Assembly: GCA_949358305.1 (NCBI GenBank)
Contig: OX442323.1
Location: forward strand, 2,294,001-2,358,000
DNA from: Strigamia acuminata
Lineage: Eukaryota; Arthropoda; Chilopoda; Geophilomorpha; Linotaeniidae
DNA: 64,000 nt
Direction: 5' to 3'
Below, piece by piece: positions 12,111 through 26,371 of this stretch. How positions within the stretch are numbered: position 1 is the first letter of the stretch; every line of letters starts with the position of its first letter. A program made the translations under genes and the position numbers. Under the pieces are notes generated by a model that saw only the letters and a list, made by a program, of their open reading frames with translations, made no database searches and was not told the DNA's origin.

Positions 12111-13616
12111 AATTCACTACCCCTTTAAAAATAATCCTCAATAACCATTACTGAATGCAGAAAGTTTTTCTTGCAGACAGCAAAAGTCAACAAGTGAACT
12201 ATTTAAGAAAATCCTATAAAGCTGACATAAGAAAATAAGTTAGAAGATTAAGGAGTTTAACAACACTTATTATTTTTCTATCAGCATCCACTGAGAGGAC
12301 CTTTGACAACTGCTCATAAGAAGCCATCAACTTTTTTTCCTTCCACCCCCACCTACTCCACCAAGATGGCCTATGGCAGAGTGCGAGTTTCCGTGTCGAT
12401 AAGCTTCTTAGTCGTGTGATGGATGATGGCGACACCTACACTACGGCCGGAAGCTGTTTAGTTGGGTGCTTAACAAAACTTTTTCCACCTCCAACCAGAA
12501 AGATGATGAAAAGACCTAAAACTCTGCCTTTGCCCTAACACATTCATTTCCTGTTACGTGGAAACTTGCAATTGTGCTGGAGAAACGTGACTGCGAGTGT
12601 GCAAAGTGTTCCTTCAACTTATTTCACGTCTAATATAAACATTTAAACATATTTTCATTTGTGTTTCGCATTTCGTTCAATGTAGACTAAGAGTGCATTT
12701 GAATTAGTCTGAACCAGATTTTTACATTTTAAATTTTTAAATTCAATCCAATCCAAAACATTTCGAATGGATAAACCAATTATCCAATCCCATCTGAAAA
12801 AAAATGGTGGCCCATCCAATCCTATCGTCATTCAATTCAAACTGAGTGCGGATTGCGGATAGGATTGAGTCCCAAACGTCCAAACGTCTCAAACTGATGA
12901 ATTAAGTGCAAAAATGACCAAAAAAAGTTGAATTAAGTACAAAACTGACAAAATTAGTCGAAAAAAGTAAAAAAAAAAAAAGATTTTAAATAAAGTGCAT
13001 TTAAATCCCTCACTTTGGCATAAACACCAAAAACTCAAAAAAAATTATTTCATTTACAGCAAATAATGTTTCGGATTATAAGGATCGGTTTTGGTTTGGT
13101 TTTGGTTCCGGATAAAATTTTGGATTATCGAATCCGATTTAAAAAAAATCGGATTGCTTTGGGACCATCTGAATTCGACTCAATTCAATCCGAACTCGGT
13201 TTGAGTCGGATTGTGTCCTATCCGACCGCACCCTTAATGTATACATGTTTTGAGGAAAAAATTGTGTGTTTAACAGTGGAGAAGTGCGAATTGAGAAGTG
13301 GTTTTCATACAAACTGGTGTTATAGTACATTTCATTTCATTTTGAGGTGCAAAGATCAGAGAAGTAAGTGTAGTGGTCACTGCCACTGCAACACCTTTAA
13401 CACTGGTCCCGTGGATCGAGGGGTCAATTGAAAACAGTTGTGTTTAGTGATTGGAAATGTCCCTCGTCTGCATGCATAAAAAAGACGCAATGTAGAGAAG
13501 ACTAGGAGGCTGTATTATCATGATTGGTTTGTGCTCGTGCTACACTGTTAGCAGAGAATTGGCTCCAACACTTTGAAGGAATAGTAAACCTAGGTGTACT
13601 AAAAAATGAAATTTTT

Positions 13617-13975
13617 GTATCTAAAAAGTGTTTTGTTTTGCATCTAGAAAGTGCATTTTTTGCATCTGAAAAGTGCATTTTTTGCATCTGAAAAGTGCAT
13701 TTTTTGCATGTAAAAAGTGCATTTTTTGCATGTAAAAAGTGCATTTTTTGCATGTAAAAAGGGCATTTTTTGCACGTAAAAAAGGCATTTTTTGCACGTA
13801 AAAAAAGCATTTTTTGCACGTAAAAAAAGCATTTTTTGCACGTAAAAAAAGCATTTTTTGCACGTAAAAAGTATATTTTCTCCATCTAAAAGTGCATTTT
13901 GGCATTTAAAAAATGCATTTTTGCATTTAAAAAGTGCATTTTTGCACAAAAAAGTGCAATTTTCCACTCATAGAG
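13617..13975. repeat. 22-bp satellite array, about 16 copies
   Basis: The unit is GTAAAAAGTGCATTTTTTGCAT (22 bp) with drift at both edges (CATCTGAAAAG on the left; CATTTAAAAAG and finally CACAAAAAAG on the right). Because 22 is not a multiple of three, all three minus-strand frames stay open and encode the same Cys/Lys/Phe-rich peptide in rotation. These overlapping ORFs are a by-product of the repeat, not genes. Confidence 0.9.
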
Positions 13976-16499
13976 TGCAATTAACACCTTAAAACTGCGT
14001 ATTATTCACTTAAAAACTTCATTTCTCACCTGTCAGAAGCTTTTCTATGTGTAAAGTAAAGGTTAGTTACAAAACCAATTATGAACATTTTCATTTCTAT
14101 CATATCCTCATCATCATTACACAAAAAGCAGTTTTTAAGCAAATAATATGCAGTGAGTGAGTGAGTGAGTGTAATTGACAAATATAGAATTGATTTTATT
14201 TTATATCATGAAGAAAAAATTAAACAGTTTTCGCCTAATTCACTAACAACAACAAAAAAAAGCAACGTAAAAAAAGATGAAAAAGAAACACTTTTCTCAT
14301 TTGAGTATTTGACATTCAACTAAACTTCAGGTAAGTGAATTCTCTTGTTCAATTTTGAGAAAAGTCAAGGCTGCTCTGATGTTTATTGCTTCAACTTCTG
14401 CTGTCATTACTAAAGTTGCATAAACTTAAAAAAAACTTCAATTTAACTTGTCAAAACAATTTTTTTTAGTAAAAATAAAAAAAACAAACACAGCATTCTG
14501 AATAGACAAAATGGGTCACACATCTGACATTCCGTTAGCGCCATCTGTGTTGCAGATGCAACTTTTAATTTTCTATTTGGTAATAGTTAAAGTTACTTTG
14601 GATAATCGACGGTTGAAGAGCAGCGCGCGCACACATTGGTTTACATGAGAACAGTGAATATTTTATTTAAACAGGATATGTAAATAAACTTTCCCCATCT
14701 ATATTTAACAACAAACTCATCCCATTTACATACTGGAACATCGAAGTGACCAAACATGGCGTCGGCCTCCAATTCCGTTTTTCTCTCGTCCTTTTTAAAC
14801 GCCAGTTTCACCAATCTGGCAACAGAATTTAAGTTAGATTCAGACTTTGCCGCACAATTTTGTTTGGAATATTGATTGGGTGCTGATTGTAGGATCAGAA
14901 GTGTTTATTTGAAAATACGTAACAGGCTTATATGCTACAGATCAAAGGGATTAGCATCCGATTGGATGCTGGATGCTGCACGCATGCTGATCATATCCCT
15001 GACAACTGGCGTCCTCTACATGATTAGTAGCGCCAAATGAGTTTATTGATAATAAAGGTTTGGCGATTGCAGTTTTTATACGCACAACTTTAAACTTATA
15101 ATAAGTAATAAGTTATAAGTTATAAATCCAAATTATTCTAATTTGCTAGTTCGTCTACGGCTCTAATTCTATAATTTTGTTTAGTCTGTCTTGACTAAAT
15201 ATTAAAACTGCAATGGAGCATGTAAAATAACGTGACCGTTGGTGCTGCTGAGATTTACATAACTGACTAGTTTATTCAAGATAGGTAGCGCTGTAGTAGC
15301 AGCGTCACAATACATAACAATGGTCAAAACTGACCAATGGAGTGCGAGACACTCCATTGTTTACACACAAACTAGGCGCCATTTGCAGTGCACAGTCCAG
15401 TAGTATTTAGATCTATGGTTGTAATAAGCCATGACTACAAAAAGGTTATTGAACCACAATTACTCTAACTTCCTGTCTCACCAATTTCAACACAGTTCTC
15501 TCAGTCTTACAGTAATAAAGTAGTTTCAAAATTAAATTTGACTGCATGTTATTTTGTGCCCTCATTAGCCTTTTTAAATAAAACCCAGATAGTAAATCCA
15601 GCTACAACAGAATTGAACCCATAAACCTCCACCACACTGCTCAAGTCCTGGAAGATTTCTCAATAGATTGTTTCTCAGCAGAACCACATGTTTTGTAAAC
15701 ATTTGTCTAAAAACATTTTTTACTCCCACAAAGTCTGGCAGTAAAACCACAACAAATTAGAATCACTTAACCCAAGCAAAGACCACATGATTCTGCATCA
15801 ATATCTCAATTTGTACCTGCTGTTTCTCATTGATAACTCATCCAGCCACAGAAGCCTTCATGCAAAACATTGAAATTACCTCATTTAGCACAATTGGATC
15901 CACTCAATTACAAAGCAACAGGCTAAATAACCCATTCAACACTTGGAAAGATAATTGCAAACAATGTGGCACAAAAAGAATTTTTTTTCTTTCTTTTTGT
16001 GTCGTTTTGTTTGCACAAACTCATTAGTAAGCACATGCTCGACGTGGTGAAATTGGAAGAACAGGGCTCTTCTTTTCAGCCTATTTAATCTCTTTGGCAG
16101 CAGATGGCATTCATCAATCTTTGTGCTCTGTTGAGCGTGTGGAAAGAAAACTTGGTGAAATGAGGAAAAATTTTTAATAAAGATTTGTTTGGCGTGACAC
16201 TGGAACACCCAAGTCTTCCAACGTCACAAAAAAAAGACTATACTTCATTTCATTTCACTCCTAATTCATGCGCGATTAATATCGGAAATTACTTCTGACC
16301 CGTGTCAACAAGCTGCACACAATTGAGAAGCACAAAATGAAAATGGCTTTCCTAATGAGTTCTTCATAAACAAAATTTTCAACACCAATAATATTTTTTC
16401 CTGCCACTTCAATTGTTTCAAACACGTCTTCAATTTTGCAGTGATCCGGGTTATTTCACTGTTGAGATGCTGTAAACAGACTTAGTCTCTGAAATAAAA

Positions 16500-16620
16500 T
16501 GGTTAATACCGTACCGCCTCGCTTAAACGCCCGGATTCATTAAGACGCCGGGCCCATTTTAGCGCCGAGCAGTCATCAGCGCTCTACGGAATTGGCGCCA
16601 GCCCCGATTAAGCATCGGGT
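16500..16620. repeat. GC-rich interspersed repeat related to 24368-24625
   Basis: A CpG-rich block in AT-rich DNA, with internally repeated motifs of the type GCTTAAACGCCCGG, ATTAAGACGCCGGGCCC and TAGCGCCGAG. The same motifs (GCGCCGGGTTC, AAGCGCCGAGGCCC, TAAACGTCGAGGCCC) occur at 24368-24625. Possibly ends of one transposon family; class unknown. Confidence 0.5.
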
Positions 16621-16624
16621 TCCC

Positions 16625-17091
16625 AAAAAGGTGTAAAAAGCGTATACAACTCCTTGCCAAAAAAATAGCATATCCTATTTTTTGGAACTTTTAATATTTG
16701 AAATTTCTCAAAAACTATTTCTCACAAGTAAAAATGGTTTTAGGAGGATTTAAAGGATTGTTAGAGCTATCATTTCGTTAAACGTTTTTTGAAAAAAAAT
16801 GAATAGTTAAAGAAAAAAAAATTAAAAACTCCAAAAAGTGACTATTTACAATATTTCTCATAACTTGTAAACAGAATGAGATAAAATTAAAAACTAAACA
16901 GATTTGAGACCATCTATATCTCAGGAAACTTTTCTAAATTGGATGTATGGATCTCCAAGGCCCTCAAAAAAAGACGTAATGGAGCTATGTAAAGGGGTAG
17001 ACAACCACTATTTTTCGAAAAATCGTGGCGAGTACAACTGTTGTATGCCATTTTTTTGGCAAAGAGTTGTAATGTGCTTCTACACCTTTTT
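16625..17091. mobile_element. MITE with about 48-bp inverted repeats
   Basis: The left end AAAAAGGTGTAAAAAGC, then TACAACTCCTTGCC and seven As, mirrors the right end, where GGCAAAGAGTTGTAATG is followed by GCTTCTACACCTTTTTATA. The interior contains a 69-codon ORF (16904-17113) without recognisable domain, which I do not count as a gene. It directly follows the GC-rich repeat at 16500-16620. Confidence 0.6.
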
Positions 17092-19455
17092 ATACTACAC
17101 CTTTTATTTCTAGCAGAGTGTACACTACTGCAATTGCATGATGATTAATCTTATGATAATCTGGCTTAGCTTTTGAAGACTGGATTACTTGGGTTGCCTA
17201 CACAGCTTTGCTGTTTTACTGAATATTTAATGATGCACTTTGATCTATTTAATCTGCTATTCGCAACAAAGGATAAAATAAGTGGTATTTTAGATTAGTG
17301 TCAGAACTGGAAAAGTTGCAGAAGTCTGTGATTCGTTACAATCCAAACTTAAACACGTTTCTTTTTGTGCGTTTAAAGAAAATCCGCAAACTGAAAGACT
17401 TTTCAAAATTTAGCTGTACACTATTAACTCAAAGAATACACAGTGGCTTACCCAAACTTCACACAAGAGTGCCAAAAGCTGGTTTATTTTATTTAAAAAA
17501 TGACACTATACTGATCATATTCATATCAGAGAGCTCCAAACTCTCATGTACTTGATAATTTAATTGAAAGAAAGCACTGATCACATTTCAGAGTACCAAT
17601 TGTCAATTAATTTACTTGAGCAGACATGTTTGAAATTATTTTCTAGCGTTTGCTGTGGTTGGCTGATCGTTTCATTGTATCCACGCACTGGAAAAGCAGC
17701 CAGCCAATGGCAATTAGTGGATCATTTGAGTGCATAGAGTTTAGTACTTTCAATTTCACCTTTTTGTCTTTTTTTTGCAATTATGCCCACGATTGGTGGA
17801 ACAAACATCACGTGACAAATCCAAAAGTGCAAAATTGTTAAAATTGCAAAATTACAAAATCGCCGCTTAACATTCCCACTTGAGTTTTTATTATATCCAG
17901 ATGTCCAGTGAGTGGCATTAAGATGCCAGTGGAACTATCGATGCATGTGCACAATTACTTCCACTTCAGAAAAGAGTGGCAAATCAGAGACAGAATGTCA
18001 ACTGTTGCTGAAGAGATAAAAAGAAAAGCCAAAGAAAAGCATCAAAAAATGATCCCTCCCTGGAGAAACAATTACTGACCAATTGCTCTCACACCAACAA
18101 TCTGGTATTGAATCCACAGCTAGTGCCATAACCTTCTGTAAATCTAATATTTTTTCCCCTCATTATTAAAAAATAATAATAATATAAAATATAATTTTTC
18201 TTTCTCAATGAATCAAACTGAAAGATAATCTGACAATTTTTTTCCCACCCAAATTCCCTGTTGAATTACAGCTTAAAAGTGCAAATAATGGAGTCTCATT
18301 TTTGTACTTTGACAAATGTTTCCTTCACCATTTTTTTTCTCTCCCTTCTGCCTTATTTTAATCAGTCTTAGTGCATTGTTCACTTTTAATTAAACCGTTC
18401 AGTTTTAGCTCTTTTTTCCTCCCCACTACTTAAAACTTAAAAAAAATTTATCTTGCTAATTGGGCTTGGAAGAAAACACACAAATCCTTCCACTACCAAA
18501 ACCAAAACTTCCAACAATATATATTAATAAATTTTAATTGTATAGAAAAAAAAATAAAAAAAAAATAAAGATATAAACATCAGAAAAGATTTTTTTAAAA
18601 ATATTTATTTATGTCATTATCAAAAGTAATAAAATGAAATTAACCATTTGCATATTCCAAGCCAATGCAATAATTTGATAATGGACTTTAGGATGAGTTT
18701 CCAGCAAGATGATGATAGAGTAATTACTTCATTAACTCTGATGCACTTAATGTTATGCAGAGCAGTCCATCTCTACAATTTCCTCATAACCCATATGATG
18801 GATCCACATAGGAGGCCTTCAGGCACGATTTCCATGTCAAATTAATTATTTCTGCTATCTAAGCTCGGCGACCATCAACAATCTCAACTTAAAAAAAGAA
18901 GAAAAGCCCGAGATAAAACCACCCGCCACACAAATTGACTCGTTGTCATCTCCTCTCGAAAACTTATACAGTTGCAAGAATTATTTTCAAAATAAAAAAA
19001 TGTCATTTCTATCTTTTCCCTTTTGGATATTCTTACGTGGTTTAGGTGATGATTAATCACATAACGCTTTTAAAGGTTTAGAATGACTCGGACTTGTTTT
19101 ATCTCAAAATAGACTATATTTATTAAAAGAAGTCGGAAATTTGACCACTGTCAAATATCTGTTAAGTCTGCAACCAATACAATATGTATTTTAACGATAC
19201 TATTATGTAATGCACACGTTGCTAAGCGATCCTTTTACTAGTAACCTCACTCAGACAATAAATAGAACAACAAACAGTCATCTACTCCTTTGCTATCAAC
19301 AATAGAAAAGCATTGGATGAATGTAATTTAACTGCAGTTGTCATTAATGATGCACCGCAGGGAATGAAACTAATTGCTGATTTTAGAAGAACATTAATTA
19401 GCGGTATATAACTGTGTAAACATTTATTTTATACAATTTCAAAGATATTCTGCTT

Positions 19456-19582
19456 AGAGACTTTCCCAGTAAGCATCGGCTAAAACCACGAATTGTTTAG
19501 TCATATCTGGCATATGCAAAACATGTTCCAGACCGCATAAAACATCTTGTAAACGTCTTGAAGCAATTTCATAATGATCATC
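19456..19582 (-). pseudogene. possible retroelement RNase H relic
   Basis: The minus strand is open for about 42 codons and includes the segment PDMTKQFVVLADAYWESL. This resembles the start of Ty3/gypsy RNase H (PDxxKPFxLxTDAS..G.GAVL). The open stretch is closed by stops on both sides, and nothing else of a retroelement is recognisable within several hundred bases. It could also be chance. Confidence 0.2.
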
Positions 19583-22500
19583 TCACTCTAGTTCACCGGC
19601 TTCGTAAGAGGCAGTGCAATGATAGCGTGATTATACTGATTAATAATGAATTTTCTAAATAAATTAGTCATTCCATGAAAACGTTGAATATCCTTAGCAC
19701 AGTTGGTAATGGGAACTGTAGTCTTTGATGTAAATGTTTACAAGAGAGAAAATATGTAGGTCTTGTTTCTACTGTTATATTCGAACATTGCTGAGATAAT
19801 TGATTGATTTCTTCTTAATTTACGTGCCTTTAATCGCCATATTTCAGCGATTTCAACAGTGGTTATATGTTTTCCACAAAGCATTGCTTCAAAACACCAA
19901 ATCGGGAGTTATACAATTCAAAAACGGCGGTTATTTGATGATGCAATCACTGATTAACCAATGAGACAAAGACAAGTCATGTGATGTTCATTTCATCCAT
20001 TTTTTTCATGAAACCTGAAATATTCTATACTTATGTCACCCCCATTTTTGTGTACAATCACAGCAAAATTTATTTTTCTAGAAAAATTATAAACCTGTTA
20101 ATTTTAAACGAATTCTAATGACGAAATACATTTATTAAAAAAATTGTTTTGATTTCAGATAAAACGTAAAAAAAAATATTACAAAAAAACTGATTATTCT
20201 ATACTTATGGCGCGCACCTTAATTCAGTAAAAACTATACTCGCTTCACATGTATGGTAGGATTTTCTAGTAGCAAAAAAAAGTTTTCCTTCAACTACCAA
20301 GATAAACAACCAACTTGTCGACGTTGTTTAAGGCACAATACAAGTATGTAGCAACTTATTTACACAGTGCAATCATTGAGGTACTGGTTTATGTTTTAGC
20401 AGAACAAAAAAAGCATTGTATTTGTACAAAACAACTTGCATGTCATTTTTATGTCATTCCATTTTTTGTTTGTTGGTTATTGCTGAATCCTAGCTGAGCA
20501 TTAAAATTTTAAGTGAGTGGTCAAAACGTGGAAACTAAATTTACAAAGTTTGTGTTTAGTGTTGAATATTTAAAATATGGATCCAAATTTGGGACTGTGT
20601 TCATGATACTTTGTCATCAGTATAAAATTCCACTTAAGACATGATTGATGGCAGAGGCAGTCCACATTTTCACCTTAAATTCATTCATTTTTAACCCCCA
20701 GCATTATTCTCACGCCAATCTTTCATAAATAGTTGAACAGCACCTACTTAATAATTTCCATGCAGTCTAATCAAAATTTAATCAAAAGAAAATTCAGACC
20801 GAGAAACGACTATAAAAGAATATGTTTTCAAATTTTTATAATCTACCTCCTGGATCACTTTTATCTAGCCTTTTTTTTTTCAAGTAAATAAATCAATCTC
20901 TAGGTAGGCCTAAAACTAAATTTAAAAAAAATATATCTAGTTTATTCGAGCAGAATAAAAACACACCAGAATCTCAATATAAGTTAAAAATGTAAAATTC
21001 TAGTAATTTTAGAATAATAATAATAAATAAATTAATAAAGAAATAAAATGAGAAAAAAATAATAATAAAAGAAATAAGATAAAATAAAATACAAAATCCA
21101 TTTTACAGTGACAAAAGAGCATCAGATGTTGATGGTTTTGAGGAAGAGATTCAATTGGTGCCATCATGTGGCTAAGCTTCATAAACTGGCGTGTTATTCC
21201 CTTTTACAATTCAATCTGAAATCCCATCAAATTGCATTTGGACTCGCATCAAAACATGCACAACATTGATCACACTGTTTCAACGCGGGAGGATTTTTCT
21301 TCGCGTGTTTGCCACTACCAAACATGAATTGTGCATTAGATATTTATATGCAAATTCAAAGCACTTAATTAACCACCACTTAAAGGTCAAGTGCACGCAG
21401 TGTTAATCTTGTTACCAATTAAAATAGATAAAAATCACTATTTACCTAAAAAAAGAAGAATGTGCAACATTGACACGCGAAGCTTTCCAACACAGCAACA
21501 AGGATAAACTACCCCACACAAGCAAAGTTACCATTTTTAGTATAGCTAGTTACAAAACTTGCAAGAAAGGTGTTGGATTTTAAACAATTTGTTTTCTGTT
21601 TACCCTCGTTATATTTAATTTATGCATTTGATGTATGTAATTACATTTAGGATTACAAGATTTTTTTGTTTGTATGGTGTACCAAATAGGCTACCATACT
21701 TGTGCTTTGTATAGTTGTATCACCTTTTATTAGTTACCGGGATTTTGCTTTACCCGTATCTACGCATTGTTTTGTATCATTCTCTTATGTTTGCATTGAC
21801 AATGTCATGTGCATGCATGGAATAAAGATTAAGTTGTTTTCTACATATCATGGCCTCATTTTTAGAATCCAAGCCGACAGAAGAGTCCACACTATTCATC
21901 GTGCTTCAAAATTTCTTGCCGAACAGCCAATGAGAATGCTTGATCAACATAAAGTTGGTATGGCATAACGTATAGTGAAGTTCTACTATTGGTAGGTTGT
22001 TCCAACTTTCTTGCTGAACCAGCAAAAAAATCTTCTTGCATACTTTTTGGACCTGGTGGTATGCAAGAACATAGGCACCAACTTTTTATTTTCACAAGAG
22101 GGGAAGTTTTTACGAAGAATGGTAAAGACTATCAAGATGAAAGTAGTTGACGGTTTATTTGTTAAACGCAAAGGTTTACAGAAATATTGAACTAAACTAC
22201 TTGGAAAGATGAACTTTACACACGATATGTCCAAAACCATTTTCCACAAGAAATCTCACATGCAAGAAATGGGTGACCAGCCTGCATGAAAGATTACTGT
22301 TAGTTGGTTGTATAAAGCAATAAAACACTTTTTTAAAACATACAAGACCGCAAGCGATCAGGTTTACTGCATAAGACGGTTATACATGGGTTACAACATT
22401 AAACGAAACTAAACATGACGTGCGATGACGCACTATTTCCCGCTAATGAAACATTAAACACTGATTGGTTACATTTAAAACGTTAACATTTACTTTCTGA

Positions 22501-23402
22501 AATTTCTCGCTATTGGGAATCAGTCGCTATGGTTACTCGCGAAGTAACACTAAAGATTAGTTCACACATCCTTAACTCTCAGAAAAACATTTTTTTGGTT
22601 TCCTTTATTTTGCTGAAAACTTCTGACATTGTTTGCACAACCATAAAGTTTGTCTGGAAAATAATAGTGTTTTGTCTGCCTAAGAAATTTTATAGTCAAC
22701 ATTAATCAATGCAAGACATCCGTAGTACGATATCTCTATAATTAAATATAATTTTTTTCCAATCTAGAAATCCACTCACAATAAGTTTCTTTAATCACAA
22801 TTGTGTGGATAAGTGGTTGGCTAAGTTTCAGTTACAGTGCAATATGCCTCAACTTCAAGGAGCCAAATCCTTCAGCATAAATAAACAACATGGAGTTTCC
22901 ATTGTGAAGATGAAAGATAATTTCAACAATTCTTTACTCCTGTTTCAAGGCACTTTCCATTAGTGCATACAAATCTTCTTATCTTTAAATTGCTCATAAC
23001 AATACAGAAGAGGAACTGGTGGAACAAAGTGTGTTTCAATAATGTGTGAGAAAAAAATCAATGAGAATCAATAAACAAGCCAATCTAATATGGTAATTTA
23101 AAGTTTGCATTAGTTTCTGTAGCATAAACTAAGGAAATTGGAGAGTTAAATGATACAAATAAAAAAAAAAAAACTTGCTAAAAACCTATTCTGATGTTGA
23201 TTCATGTAGTGGCATCAACTCTTCAATATTTTTTCATGCCTTGCCAAATTGGATTCCTTTCAGGGGCTCATTAGATTCTAATTTGATAAAACAGTTGTGC
23301 GAGCTTAAGTCCCACACCACCTGCTATTCATCACTTCCAAAAAAATGGAAATCATTACAACAACAAAAAAATTAAGTGTCACAATCTGTTATTAAAATTT
23401 TT

Positions 23403-23502
23403 GAAAATTAAAAAAAAAAAAAAAAATTTTTTTTGGGGATATAAAAGTAATAATTCTACCAATAATTGTCTGAGTTTTTTTTTTTTTTTTTTTTTTTTTA
23501 GA
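23403..23502. repeat. A-run and T-run low-complexity tract
   Basis: A run of about 18 As followed by Ts at 23410-23436, then a run of more than 20 Ts ending near 23500. Similar homopolymer runs occur near 25531-25552, 26729-26742, 41511-41536 and 43316-43340. No element ends were recognised at these runs. Confidence 0.7.
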
Positions 23503-24367
23503 TTAAAAAAATGTTCAACAAATTTTTAATTAATTTATGCCAAAAGCAGAGCAAATGAGATTGGCATGTCTTCCAGTTGGATGTGCTTGCAACTTGTTTT
23601 CTGCTACTAAGAAGATTACTGTAAACGGTTTAAAGTTATAAACTAATTTCCGAATTAATTGAATAAAAGTTTACTAGTGGATAAAATTACAAATAAAAAT
23701 GTAAATAAGAAATGCTGCCATTATTTTTCGTTGAGATTTATTTTATTTTTGCTCAATTTTGGGATACTGTCCACCACTTTAATCCATGTTTTCATTCTGG
23801 CTGTTACAATGAATCCAATGGGTCTTGCAGCACTTAACCAACTCTCAGCATTGTTGCTAACGAGCTTGCTAGTTATTTTCACCTATTCACGCCTTCTAAA
23901 AGGATTCATTAATACTGCTGGCCTTGGTGGGTTTATTTGCTGTGTTGAGAATTGAATACAATTAGCTGGCAATTAAATGATAAACTAATCAAAACAAACC
24001 AAGCTTTTTCACTCTTTCTGCTCATCTTCAGTTTCAAGAGGTGTAGAATTAATTAATTAAATAATTTATTTATCATATATGATAAATGGATTTTTTTTCC
24101 AATAATTTTGTTTGAAAAAAAATTTTTATTAAACAAATGATGCTCTACAACTTTAAAATTGCCATTTTTCAGTTTGCATTGTTACTTTTTAAGTTGTAAT
24201 GCGAAAACCATGATACATTGTTGAAAACCCAAATTTGTGTCCATCCCCTGTTTACTCTAGATTCGTGAACACAATTTGTGTGATTACTGCTTACGTAGTT
24301 GAGAAATATTTGACTGCAAACACTTTAAAGTTAACACCATGTATAAATTATTTAATTGATCATAAAG

Positions 24368-24625
24368 CTTCAAATTGGCGCCGGGTTCTGACAAGCGCCG
24401 AGGCCCGTTTAAACGTCGAGGCCCAGCGACAGTGCAGAATTAGCATGAATGTCGTTTATTCAAGTGGCGCTGCATGAGAGCAGCATCACAAATTATCAAT
24501 AAAAAAAATGGATTGCCAAACATCCAAAATCACCAATTTTTCGAATATCCGCCGGCCCGAATAACCGCAGGGTTTCAAATAGGCGCCGGGTTGTCGGATT
24601 CAAAATATATATAATCGCCCGGGCG
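24368..24625. repeat. GC-rich interspersed repeat related to 16500-16620
   Basis: CpG-rich segments (TTGGCGCCGGGTTCTGACAA at the left, ATAGGCGCCGGGTTGTCGGA at the right) flank ordinary AT-rich DNA. Motif content is shared with 16500-16620. It may be one element with GC-rich ends; I could not define exact termini. Confidence 0.45.
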
Positions 24626-25598
24626 GCAATTTGAAACTTTAAGGTAATTAATTCAACTAATCTATGTTATTTTAAATTCTCTTTACAAGTATACCTCTTG
24701 AAACTGAAGATGACCGGAATGAAAAGCTTATATATATTCCGTAAAATATCCTGCTTTTCCAACTGTCAATTAAGCTTAAAATAGATTAAATAATAATTTT
24801 TACTTTTTTTTATTTTTAAGATATTTGAAATTAGCAAACGTTTGCGGCTTTTCAGTAACAAATAAACAGATGCACGAAGAAAGCCAAAATGTATAGTTTA
24901 GTACTGTATATAGAACATACCATACAACATACAACTACAATACTGCGTAAAGCCGAAGGTTTACGAACGGCGTAATGCCGAAGTTATACGTCATAATGCT
25001 GGATTCTCTCTTGACTGAATAACTCAACAGAAAGGTTTCTGTAGCAGAAAAATATCACAGAAGGAAATTCATCATTCCTGATGTTGGCTCCCATAAGGCA
25101 GCAAAGTGGGCTGAAAACCTAGATCTAAATATTAGATAATTCTATTTGCTAGCATTTAAAAATAGTTGCCAACAATGCGTGAGTTATGACAGTCGTAATT
25201 CAAGTTAGAGAGATTCTAAATCTTTTTGGAATTTAAAAGATTCTGATCAGGGAATTCAGAAGTAATCTCATGCAAATCAGCTTGAAGTCTCACGAAAATC
25301 ATGGCCAAATCTGAGATTTTGGAAAGATTCAAAATACCTCGACTTGTTTTAAAACAGGCACACTGTTTGGTGCATTTCTTTCGTTCAGAATAAACAAAAT
25401 GAACACCAAAAAATTCATTCCTAGTTGCTAACTAGATGACTTTATTGGACAGAAAGCGGTCTGATTGGCCTATGGTCCAGAAACAGAATATTTCATTTCT
25501 GTTAAAATAAAATAAAATGGCGTCATAGCAAATTAAAAAAAAAAAAAAAAAAATAACCGTTCTACTCTGTTTCAGTAAAGTGAAATCCCAGCATAAAG

Positions 25599-25772
25599 CT
25601 AGTGCTGGACTAGCCCGGTGGAATACCGGAAATTCACCGGTGACCCGTGTCGTTGTGAATTTTTTTTTCATACCTCGTGGCCAAACCTATCCAGATTTCC
25701 CGGTATAAATTTGTTCCTATGGCCCGACCTATCCAGATTTCTCGGTACTAAATTTGTTCCCAGTCCAGCCCT
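25599..25772. mobile_element. hAT-like MITE with 8-bp target duplication (174 bp)
   Basis: The ends are CTAGTGCTGGACT and AGTCCAGCCCT, an imperfect inverted repeat. They are flanked by GCATAAAG and GCATAAAT, an 8-bp target duplication with one mismatch. Termini of the type CAG-GCTGGACTGG plus an 8-bp duplication suit hAT. The interior holds two copies of a unit of about 42 bp containing CCTATCCAGATTTC and TAAATTTGTTCC. Confidence 0.6.
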
Positions 25773-26371
25773 GCATAAATCCGAAGAAGGTGTAAGGTGT
25801 AAGGCCGAGAAGTACACGCGTATACCTGTGTTCATCCTCCATTGCAGCAGTGGATTGCATGTCGAGTTATTATTATTTTATCCTTTCCACTCCTAAACAG
25901 CTGGAGGTTATGCTGAGATGTAACCATTTGAAATGACTATTGCCAATAGCTTTATCTGGCAAGTCTTTAAAGCTAGGTTCACACTTGTGTTCACACTTGC
26001 GTTCACACTTGTGTTCACCCTAGACGCAATGCAAGAAAACTGACGCAACGCATGCTGCTTGCGTCCAAAAATTCTTGACGTTGACGCCAATTCCTGCTTC
26101 AACTCCAAGTTGAAGTAAGTGACGCAGCGCAAGGAAAGGTCTTACGGCCAACCAATCACGATCGACTCCAACACTCGTCCATTTACGTCTAATTGGCGAG
26201 ACTTTGCCACATGCAAACTGGCCACCATTTTCGGATTCTGGAGCTAGTTCTAGAACTAGATCCAATTCCAGGTTTCATTGAAACCATCTGATTGGCCAGA
26301 CGCAACATCAATTGTTTCTGTTGTGTTCACACGTGCCCTACAGTGTAAACAGACTCTGCGTTGCGTTTGAC

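Noticed and set aside
12688-13240. Possible MITE with TAAGAGTGCATTTGAATT and TTAAGGGTGCGGTCGGATAG ends
   Set aside because: Only about ten terminal bases agree and the interior shows just loose GGATT repetition; too weak to call.
13502-13967. Three overlapping minus-strand ORFs with Cys/Lys/Phe repeats
   Set aside because: Produced by the 22-bp satellite, which has no stops in these frames.
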